A stretch of 28,244 nt of DNA, taken from assembly GCA_036939355.1 (NCBI GenBank), contig JALLAP010000764.1, forward strand, positions 1 to 28,244. The letters are read 5' to 3'. The DNA comes from Thalassiosira profunda (lineage: Eukaryota; Bacillariophyta; Thalassiosirophyceae; Thalassiosirales; Thalassiosiraceae). Positions 8,537 through 17,500 of the stretch are shown in pieces. Positions within the stretch are counted from its first letter, which is position 1; each line of letters begins with the position of its first letter. A program made the position numbers and the translations under genes. The notes under the pieces are model-generated. The model was not told the DNA's origin. It saw only the letters and a list, made by a program, of their open reading frames with translations, and made no database searches.

Positions 8537-9586
8537 ATGCGATCGCTAGCCGAGCGGTACCGCGCCCTCGCCGCCGCCCACTATGCCAAATCCAAGCGTC
8601 GTAAACTCTCAGCGGTGGCGAGATGCGAACGGGATGCGGCGCGGGTGGCACAGCTGACGACATTGCAAAGTATGGCGCGGAACACGCTCAACTTCTGTAC
8701 CGAGGCGCTGCAAAGTGAAGCGACCAATAGGAGGGAGGGCGAGCGGGAGAAGCGGGAGGCCGAGGAGGAATTAAGGAGGGCCGCGGGGGAGAGGAGGGCG
8801 GCGGAGCGATTCTTGAGCAAATTGGGCATCCGGTCGAAAAAACAGCGGGCGGAGGATGACAGTATGGATGAAGACGAGGGCGACGGCGAGAACAGCGGGG
8901 AGACGGAGAATGCCCTGATTGGGGGCATTCCCAGCAAGTTCCTCGATCTCTCGCACTTTCCGCGGCTCCGCAAAATGGTGAAGAGGCAGAACGAAGCTTT
9001 CTTCTCTCCCACCAAAAGCGACACCCACCCGAGCGGCTTCATCGACTGCACCGAGGAGGCCGCCTCCCCGGCCCGCTATCCCCTCCGCAACGAGAGTTAC
9101 CCGAGCTTCAACTCGGATGGGAATTTGCCCATGCGCATCCCCTCCTTCGGACTCCACGGAGAACCCCAGGGGATTCCCCACGAAGTAGCCCTCACGGGAA
9201 ATTCGCAAAAGGGAAGCGCCGCCCGCGTCTGCGTCTCCCGTGCGTCCCTCCCCCACGTCAACGGCACCTACCTCCAGGAGGGGAGTTACAACGGTGCCCC
9301 ATTGTTTGTGCGAGTGGGACCCCCGCGGAAATTCATGGGGAAGTGGGACTGCCGCGTCGTGCTGCGGCGGGAGCAGGCAACTCGGTCGGCCTCGGGGGAG
9401 GAGGGGAGGAAGCCGGCTCATCATGATAACGTTGCAGGAGAGGGAGGTGGATGGGAGAACGTGTGGAAGTGTATTGGCGGCGGCGAGAGCGTGACGATCC
9501 CCGGCTGTCCGACTCGACTGGATGCACTGCGGCGCGATCATAAACCAGTCTGTTATTCGTTTAGTGTGTCTGATGGGGCCAATTGA
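8537..9586 (+). CDS. Coiled-coil protein with C-terminal NGTY/NGAPLFVR module, function unknown
   Basis: 349 residues from ATG 8537. Residues about 45-100 are Arg/Glu-rich and should form a coiled coil (REGEREKREAEEELRRAAGE), followed by an acidic linker (DDSMDEDEGDGENSGE). A middle segment reads GGIPSKFLDLSHFPRLRKMV. The C-terminal part (from about residue 235) is better ordered: VNGTYLQEGSYNGAPLFVRVGPP, then MGKWDCRVVLRRE, WENVWKCIGG and a closing YSFSVSDG. The NG(T/V)Y...GxxNGAPxFxR pattern resembles a small beta-rich module I associate with many protist proteins; I cannot name it with certainty. There is no signal peptide. The gene ends 82 bp from a convergent neighbour. Confidence 0.7.
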   Translation: MRSLAERYRALAAAHYAKSKRRKLSAVARCERDAARVAQLTTLQSMARNTLNFCTEALQSEATNRREGEREKREAEEELRRAAGERRAAERFLSKLGIRSKKQRAEDDSMDEDEGDGENSGETENALIGGIPSKFLDLSHFPRLRKMVKRQNEAFFSPTKSDTHPSGFIDCTEEAASPARYPLRNESYPSFNSDGNLPMRIPSFGLHGEPQGIPHEVALTGNSQKGSAARVCVSRASLPHVNGTYLQEGSYNGAPLFVRVGPPRKFMGKWDCRVVLRREQATRSASGEEGRKPAHHDNVAGEGGGWENVWKCIGGGESVTIPGCPTRLDALRRDHKPVCYSFSVSDGAN

Positions 9587-9668
9587 TCCAATCGCATCGG
9601 CTCACATGCTAGGCGACGGTTTTCGCAGAGAGGGATCCAATCCTCTCTCTCCAACCACCTTCGCTGCT

Positions 9669-11109
9669 TCATACCGCGCGGGTCTGGTTGTCAGTGCCCC
9701 ACTCGAAGTGGCCGAGGAACGGCATGATGAGAGGACTGACCACATTCCACATGCTCATGGTGCGGGCCTGCTCGAAGAGAGCAGCGCGGCTCTCGTCGCT
9801 GACGTCCGCCGACGCTTCACGGCGAGCGATTTGCGCTGGCCGTTGCTCGACCGGCTGGGCATCCTCTGCGGACGAGAAGTCGTAGTCTGGGAAGGAGAGC
9901 AGCTTCATCTTGTTCTTGATCATCTTGAGCTCGAGAAGGACGCCGTAGTCGCGCTTGTCGAACTCGGCCTTCGAGGTGACTGTGGTTGATTTGGATTGGG
10001 CGTGTCGTGAGAGCGAGATGATGGGGACGAAAGCACGAGACGCAGAGCTACTCACGGATGTTGACGAACCAAGGGACGTACTTCGTCTTCCACAGGCCGT
10101 CGTAGTTGTTTTCGCCGAGTTTCTTCTCCACGCACTGGCACAGCATCTTCAGCGCCACGAGGTACGGTTTGAGGTGGGCCTCCAACTCAGCATTGCGCTT
10201 CCCCTTTGGCTTCCTCGTCGTCCTATCAATGGTTCGAGGGTGACAGAAAATCCTGACCTTGCTGCTGTTCGGTCCAGTGTAGGTGAGCTTTCCCCATTCC
10301 CCCCCGCCCTCCGAATCGCGGGCGTTGAGAGAGACGAAGTCGAAGTCTCCGTCGTACTTGGGCGCGTTCAAAAGCGCGACGCTCGCAATGATGCGAAACG
10401 CCTCGAGTGGGTTCTCGGCGTGAGAGAGGTCGATGCAGGCCAGGTTGGCGCCATTGAAGAGCGCAAGCGCATGCTCCGCTCCTCCCTTGAGCAGGGCAGA
10501 GAGGGCCGGCCCTTTAAAACCCATCCCGAAAGCACTGCGGTTGTCATTGTTCAACTCCACGGAGGGCGCTCCAATGGCGGTTTGGGCATAGAACTCGGCG
10601 ATCCGTGCAATGACCACCGCCAGCACATCGTCATTGCAGTGGATCCCAATGTCGGAGGCGCCGAAGGGCCCGTTCGTACTATCCAACTCTACACGCAGAA
10701 GCCCCAAGAGCATGCCGTTCCCAGCATCGTAGCGGTCCGCCCGCGCCGCGTCGCTCTCGTTCAAGAGAGCGAAGCGAAGCTTTGCCATGATGGAGTTGAC
10801 CTTCATCCGGATACCGAGCCTGTCCTGCAGGAGAGTTTGGACGAATTCCGCGGAATCCGTAGGGAGCGAGGCCACGCGCGCGTCCCCGAGGAAGAGGTTG
10901 TAGAGATTATCGTAGCCGAGCTTCCGAAACTTCTGACCCTTCGACGATCGAGAAAAATTCACGGAATGTGCGTCGACGAGGCTGAGCATTTCGCTGGAAA
11001 GGACGGGACCGATGCCGCGGCTGGTCAGAGCCGGCCCGCTGACGCGCGTGAGTTCGTCCAATATCGCGCGGTGGGTCTGCTGCGTCCCCACTGGGAACAG
11101 GTCCGACAT
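9669..11109 (-). CDS. Two-exon gene for an unrecognised 454-residue protein
   Basis: Exons 11109-10056 and 9979-9669; the intron 9980-10055 (76 bp) has a GTGAGT donor and a CAG acceptor and joins ...VPWFVNI to LTSKAEFDKRDYG in phase. The start at 11109 (MSDLFPVGTQQTHRAIL) is chosen because a pyrimidine-rich stretch ending in CTGCAG lies 16 bp upstream, suggesting a 5' UTR intron that ends at 11126; an ATG at 11178 is also in frame. The protein looks globular and mainly helical, with motifs NLYNLFLGDARVASLP, HCNDDVLAVVIARIAEFY, FNGANLACIDLSHAENPLEAF and ending WGTDNQTRAV. There is no signal peptide, membrane helix or known catalytic motif. I do not recognise the family. It is divergent from the equally unrecognised gene at 11981. 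Confidence 0.72.
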
Positions 11110-11980
11110 TGTTTTGCGGTTGGTGCTGCAGACGGAAGAGGATGCAGACAACGATAAGGAACATGTCATTGCAACCATTGCAAAACGCGACAGGCACGAT
11201 GCCAGCCCACGCGGTTGTAATATTTCGCGGCGCATCCATCGGCAACTCCCCTCGGAACTCGGCACGGCGCTAACTCGCGAAAAATGACATCTCATAGATA
11301 CTCCACACCACTCACCACTTTGCAATTCGAGGCGGGCGTTTGGCTTGCCGGGCTGGGAGCCAGCTCTCGTTGGGCGACGAGGATTATTCCGGGCGGCGAC
11401 GCGTGGACGGGAGGCGCCGACGGGAGGCGAGGTGGTTCGGGCGGGGAGGGTCGACGGACGATGCAAACGCACGGCGTCGGTGTGCAGTGGCAGCTAGCGC
11501 GGCGGCGCAGGACGGTGGCCGGCGGTGGTCGGTGGCGACAGCGGGGGCGGCAGCGGACCGCCGGCGGTAGCAATGACGACGCGGGCGGCGTGGGACGCCG
11601 AGGGTGGAGCAGAGGGGGTCGACTTGCAACGCGTCGAGAGAATAATGAAGGAGGTCGGTCGTTGCTCGTTGCTCTTTTCGAGAGGAGCGCGTACCGTAAG
11701 TACAGCGCGGCAGGCGGCAGCCAACAGCCAACCCACCCCACAACTCAAGCCAACCAAGGACGCCGGCGGGCCAGCGACGAGGGCGGCGTCTCTCCCACGC
11801 AGGCGGGGCAGCGGAAGAGCCCTAGCAGGTCGCCTGCCTCCCCCCGGGATCAACAGGTAAGTCTGCAACACGCGATGGGGATTCTTCGCGTGCACGCCAA
11901 CGCCCACACAAAAAGGTGCACGTGCGGTCCATCTCTCGGCCTCTCATTTGCATTGCCGTCGCTGAAATAGAAAGCCCACC
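11110..11980. promoter_or_regulatory. GC-rich spacer between two divergent unknown genes
   Basis: 871 bp, very rich in cgg/gcg words at 11390-11640, so it is open in several frames without protein-like sequence. It probably contains both promoters and 5' UTRs. A good splice donor-acceptor pair on the plus strand (gtaagt at 11857, atag ending at 11970) predicts a 114-bp 5' UTR intron just before the start codon at 11981. On the minus strand an acceptor at 11126 predicts a 5' UTR intron for the other gene. Confidence 0.5.
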
Positions 11981-13138
11981 ATGGCCGAGGCCGACGACGA
12001 CGCCGATTCCATCTACGGCAGGACGGCAATTTATGGAGACTACCTACTGACGGTTCACGCCGATGATGGCAGCCACACCATGCCCACGAAGAGCGGCGGA
12101 GAAGAGCCGACCGGAGATTTCAAACAGTTCCGCTGCCGGGGCGACAAGATCGGCGTCCCAGGAGGTCGCCCTGACGTCGCAGGAGGCTGCCGTGCATTCG
12201 CACACAATGTAGTTGATGTCGAACATTCGGTGAGCGGCCAATCTTTCTCCATTTGGATGTGTGTGTGCTGCCAGGGACAAGCTGGATTGCGGCCCGACCT
12301 TGACCTCGTTGTGTCCGGAGAGGTCGTGAGGTTGGACAGGACGGATTACACGATGAGGAGCGGCAGCAGGGCCATGTTGGAGGCGTACCACGCGAGGGGG
12401 GCGTTGAACGTGAGGAGCGTCGATATTGACGGCTTAAATGATGAAGCTTGCCAGCGACGGTTGATTGAGGGCGGCCTCCTCAGATCGAGGCGTCCTGGTG
12501 CGCGCCGCGGGAGTGTTCATTATGGCTGCCCGAACCCAGCCCTCGCGAAAGACCTCCTGTCGCAAGTCGATGGAATCCGCGAGGAGTTTCAGAGGTGTCA
12601 GACATTGGATGAGAATATGTTTCCCAATGTTGCGAGCATGACCCCCATTGCTGGCGCCATTCCGGCATTGTACGGTCGTACAAACAAGTGGAGTTACGAC
12701 GGACTTGGGGACGTGAGCTTCTGCCCGCACAGCGACAAGCGCTATGTGGGGAAGCCGAGCTTTCGCAGCAACCTGATGGGCTCAGAAAGGGAGGAGGGTC
12801 TCGAGCCAAAGACGACCCTCTTTCAGGACCGCAATCCGAATGGCGAGTTTCCAGGCCAGCACATTGAGCTCGTGTGCTTTGCCGGCAACACCCTGGACAT
12901 GAGGGAGGACATTGCTGGCGTCAGGAATAAATGGATTCAGCACTCTGTTTGGAACGCCGAAGGCACGATGACCATCACGTACGATTGGGGGCCACGCCTC
13001 CAAGCCATGTCCGATGAGGAGCTCGCCAATGCGGCAATCGAAGCATTCACCAATGACGACGAGCCGGACGAGGAGGAGGTCGAAGATGGAGAGCAGGGAC
13101 AGGAGGCGGGCGAAGGAGAAGAAGCTGAAGATGTCTAA
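11981..13138 (+). CDS. Unrecognised 385-residue protein with acidic tail
   Basis: Start at 11981 in a strong context (cccaccATGgcc), directly after a predicted 5' UTR intron. The N-terminus is acidic (MAEADDDADSIYGRTAIYGDY), followed by a Cys-containing region (MCVCCQGQAGLRPDLDLVV) and a body with NKWSYDGLGDVSFCPHSDKRY, TTLFQDRNPNGEFPG, NKWIQHSVWNAEG and TITYDWGPRLQAMSDEEL. The last 35 residues are almost all Asp/Glu/Gly. There is no signal peptide or membrane helix, and the single ORF is uninterrupted. I cannot assign a family. It lies between an unknown divergent gene and the repeat array next to the transposase-nuclease gene, so it could be an accessory gene of the same element, but nothing in the protein shows that. 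Confidence 0.72.
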   Translation: MAEADDDADSIYGRTAIYGDYLLTVHADDGSHTMPTKSGGEEPTGDFKQFRCRGDKIGVPGGRPDVAGGCRAFAHNVVDVEHSVSGQSFSIWMCVCCQGQAGLRPDLDLVVSGEVVRLDRTDYTMRSGSRAMLEAYHARGALNVRSVDIDGLNDEACQRRLIEGGLLRSRRPGARRGSVHYGCPNPALAKDLLSQVDGIREEFQRCQTLDENMFPNVASMTPIAGAIPALYGRTNKWSYDGLGDVSFCPHSDKRYVGKPSFRSNLMGSEREEGLEPKTTLFQDRNPNGEFPGQHIELVCFAGNTLDMREDIAGVRNKWIQHSVWNAEGTMTITYDWGPRLQAMSDEELANAAIEAFTNDDEPDEEEVEDGEQGQEAGEGEEAEDV

Positions 13139-13202
13139 ATTGCTTGGCCGTCGGAATGTTGATTGGGGTGGGGTCCTTCGTCGGCTCTCAGCTGGCAGTT
13201 TC

Positions 13203-13740
13203 GGTTTTACTAGTAGCCACCTAGTAAAACTCAAAATGAGGGATGGGTCCACCTAGCGACCGGAATATCGACCCCAGCTGTCCCAATACCATCGCCGCAT
13301 GCCCCAAGGAGTTCATTCGATCGATTTCGGTGGTTGGTGGGTCCGACTCGGCCCGCCACAGCCCGAGATAGAGCATTTTTGCATTTACTCTAGGTGGCAC
13401 CTAGTAAAAAGCGAACTCCTCATCCGGCCGTTCCGAGGCTTCACGACCGACCCCAGCGCCCCCAAAACGGTTGTCGCGTGCTCCCCCTGTCCCATTCTAT
13501 TGATTTCGATGCCTGGGGCGTTGGATTTGGTCGGCCAGCGCCCGAGATAGGGCATTTCTCTCATTTTGCCCGGTATCCCGCAGAAATGGGCAGATTGCAA
13601 GTCTATGCAGCTCCTGCTGCCCCAATATCCACTCCCCCGCCCCCCGCGTCCAAAATATGTTGCATTGTAACTCGCCGCCGCAACAACGGCTCGTCGGCCG
13701 GTCATTTCGGCCCGCCGGTGTGCCCCAAAAGTGTATTTTT
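13203..13740. repeat. Degenerate tandem array, period about 179 bp
   Basis: Two clear units (about 13203-13381 and 13382-13560): 'cgaccccagc' at 13269 and 13448, and 'gcccgagatag' at 13361 and 13540, both 179 bp apart. Each unit begins with a small inverted repeat: ttttactag ... ctagtaaaa at 13204-13228, and a decayed version at 13383-13409. A third, more diverged unit reaches about 13740 (gctgccccaata at 13616; gtatttttgc at 13733). The array lies 3' of the transposase-nuclease gene. Confidence 0.75.
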
Positions 13741-14506
13741 GCACCAAGAGTGGATACGGAGGTACCCCGATTCTCATAAAAGGGGCCGCCTGTAGCCAAG
13801 CCGACGGCGATCCCGCCCGCTCCCGTGAGTTACATCGCCACCTATGATCCGGATGCGGCGTCCACGCGTTGCGCCGGCGCTCGATTTGCGATTTGGGCGG
13901 AGGGCGGGCCATCACCTCCCGCGGCAGTGGACGCCGCATACAAGCAGCTATTCTCTCCTCGGCGCTCTCGCCAACAGCAGACGTCGGGCGGCCGTCCCGG
14001 GCGTTCGGCGCCATGTCCAATGCGATCCAATTCCATATTCTTCGCCCCAACTCGATCCGCGCATCGCCGGGGCGGCGCAAGGGGACGATGCGTCCAATTG
14101 ATGGCACCGATTTGCATTCGATCGCCCCGGGATTGATGGGCGCCTGTGGGGCAGAATCGGCGCACAGCGGCCTGCCTACGCGGCTCGCCACGTTGTATGT
14201 GGGCCGGAGCGGGGCGACCTCGTTCGGCGCGGCGATTGGTGCCGCCGCGGCGGAGCGCCGGCGTTGATCTCATGCGGGTGGTTGGTGGTGGGTGAGCGAG
14301 GAAAAATGCGTGCGTGAGAAGAGAGTGAAAAGAAGCCACTTTGCTGGTGCTTTGGTGGGCAACTCGGTGGGGTCTCCAAGGAGCTATTGTAGGTCCGATG
14401 CTTCAGCAGCAGGCAAAGAAGAATTGGCGAAGCAGCTACAAGTAGAGCAGAAAAGAGATGTATAAAATGATTTAGATGCAATTACTATCGGGAAAGTGCC
14501 TCTTCT
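13741..14506. other. Gene-free stretch 3' of the transposase-nuclease gene
   Basis: No supported gene. GC-rich to about 14270, with scattered cgatttg and ccccgggat words that may be further decayed units of the array. From about 14330 it becomes more A-rich, and 'tataaaatga' near 14461 may belong to the 3' UTR of the minus-strand gene. Confidence 0.4.
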
Positions 14507-17500
14507 TCACTTCCCTGCCTTCCTCTTCTTTCTGCCCGGCCGTCCCCTCGTGCGGACAGGTGCAGAGGGATCTTTCACATCGCCTAAGATGGCCTGTTGT
14601 TTTTCGTACAAAAGGGCCTTCCATCGCTTTCGGTGAGCAATGTGATAGCATGTATACACACCGTACGTCCGATGGTACTCTGGCTTCCCATTAGCATCGA
14701 ATTTCCCGGCAACGGGAACATCAATGTAGAAATACTGTGGCAGTTTCTTCTTGATGATCACAGCTTCCGCCTTTGGCTTCTTGCCGCCCTTTCCGCTTTT
14801 CTTGCTCCTCTTTCCTCCGCCTCCGCTGCCTTTGAAGGCGCTCTTCTTCGCCTTCTTCTTTGTTTTGGATCGCCGGGTGATCTCTCCCGGCGCGGTGAAA
14901 CAAAGCCACCTATGGCATCCCTCGCACCTGAATTCGGTGCACTTTGGAACTCTGCAGACGGCGCACGTGTGGCGGTCGCGGAGGTCGGGAGGACCCTTAG
15001 TCTTCTTCTTCTTCTTTGCAGATTCCTTCTCTACCGAAGATGTATCGGTCACCACTGGCTTGACAATGTCCACGCTGACGCTTTTGTAGAGGTAGATCCC
15101 ATCGCACAACCGGCACTGCTCTTTGAACTTTGCGTCCAGATTGTCAAAGCCCCTGCCTTGGACGCCAGGAGACTTTCCGCTCTTTGCTGCAGCATGAGGC
15201 ATTGCTCTCGGCGCAAGCTCTCCATCACTCTCTTCGTCGTCTGAATCGATATGCATCTCATCGTTATAGGGACTGGGAGCAAACACTCCACTAGCCGGCA
15301 TCTCCTGAACCGATTCAGCGCTGGCAAGCCCCTTTCCCATTCTCAAGAGCATCTTCAGAAACTCTTCGGTCGATTCTTTCATTGAGCTGCGATGGTTGGC
15401 CGCATCACGATAGTGTTTGAGAGTAGGATAGGTGTCGAGATCCGCATTGGCAGTTATCATGTGCTGGAACGTGCGAAAGACGACAGCCAGGTACTCTAAG
15501 ACACGGGCGCTGGCGGCGGTGGTCTCGGTTCGGACGCCAATCTGCTCCTGAATCTGATCAATCAAGCCAGTGGCAGTATCTCCGCCGCCCTTCTTCGGGT
15601 TCCAATACGCCACATTGATGGGAACGATGCGCGCCGTCTTTGGAAGCGGAAAGCATATCTTTGCGCCATTCTCCCCTGCATTGACCGCTTCCCCTTTGTT
15701 TGGGGCGCCGCCTTGCTCCAAAAGCGCAGTGTTCAACTTTTTCCAGAGGCCGAACATACAACGGAAGGCATCCTCTGTCATCTTGAGATGTTGCAACTGT
15801 TTGGTCTTGAATGCATCAAACAGTATTGGCGGGACGGCAGGCAGTGTATTGCCGTTCGCTTGCCCATGAGCAAACCCGACAACCTCGTTCGCAGCGGCAT
15901 GATCGATGACATCCAGGTATGCATTGTACAGTTCTTCTGGAAACTCTACTTGCAACCCAAGCATCAAATTTCCTCTCCTGTCGCCTATTGCAACGTAGCA
16001 CGTCCTCACACCGAATGTGACGGCATGATGCAGGATCTGAAATAATTCACTATCGTCCTTGAAGAGGTCTGGCAAATCTTTGTCGAATGCATCCATCTCC
16101 CAAACTTCAGTGTCCATTCGAGACTGCATGCTTCCACGCCGTGGGCTATCGAATTTCTTGATGCGAATGCGATTCATTGCATTTTTCTGACGCTGATAGG
16201 TGTTGGGAGATACGCGCCCTTTGATCTCCAACGGAAAAGCCACCCTCTTAGCATCGGCATTCTCAGCGATAACGCATGCATCCGGAGAGGTTCGCAAAGA
16301 TGGCCGCTTCTTGTTAGCGACAAGACCAGTCTTGTACATTGCATCGAGGCCAAGGTCTTCGCTAAATCCCTGAAAGAATTTCCTCGCAAGCGGCTCCTCT
16401 GCGCGCTGTCCTCGAATGGTGTATTTTGACTGGCCTTCTTCGTCGCCACGTTGCTGGGTTTTGAGGAAGGATCCGCTGAGAAACTCCACTGCTAACTTCA
16501 TCTCTGGCGTATCAGCCTCGACCTCCTCCTCTTCCTCCTCGCCGTCGCCATCACTGCGCGCTTCCAAAGCAGCAGCGAGCTTAGTGCGAAATTCGTCAAC
16601 TTTGGTGAACTTTGGTCGCTTCTTTGACGGCAGGGTTTGGGCCTTCTCTTTCAGCATTGTTACCGAGTAGAAGAGAATTTCGCGCATCACCTCGGATGCT
16701 TCCAGCCACTTCACGAGTTTGGGACGGCCTCGCTCGACTGACATGCCCCGCACGCCAAGAGGTATGAGCGAGCTCAGACAAAACTTGACGAAGCGGCCAT
16801 CGCCAGATCGTACAAATGCAGTGGCTGCGTCGCGTGCTGCGTCGTTGCTATTGCTGTCTCTGTAGTTGCAGCGAAAGATGTCCAAAAACTCCTCAGCGTC
16901 TTCTGCTGTTGGCACCCACTTTGATTGAGATTCGTCGCCATCGCTAGGATCGCCGCCTCCGCCACCTCCATTGCTTCCATTGCCGTCCTCGAAAGGGTCG
17001 TCGCTGTCACTTGCATTTCCATCATCAGAGCTGCTTCCGTCGCTTTCACTGCTACTGCTGCTCTCATCATCGCCCCCGCTGCTGTCGCCGTCGCCCTGCT
17101 TTCTTTTTGTGCCAGCAGACAGCATGATAAATGCGTTGGATTCTGCTTTCTCGTCGTCCGACGACTCCGATTCCTTGGAAGACGACTCATCGGAATCGTC
17201 GATTGGAACATCGGGCTTCGCTTTCGATTTCCTCTTCTCGGCACGAGCGGGAGCAGCCTTAGCCGCCTTAGCCGCCTTAGCCTCGTTTGCCTCCTTAACC
17301 TTCACAGTCTCTCGTTTAGCGCGTGCGCTTCTGCGGGGCTCGTCATTGCCTCCGGCGCCGCCCCTGATGGAAGCGGCTTCTTCTTCTCCTTCAGGTGGCG
17401 GCGGATCGGGCGCCTGCTCTGCTTCCTCTCTGAAATGATAGCATGCAAAGATCAACGCCATTAAGATGCGCTGCGAAATGCAGAAAAATGGAGCCGCAAT

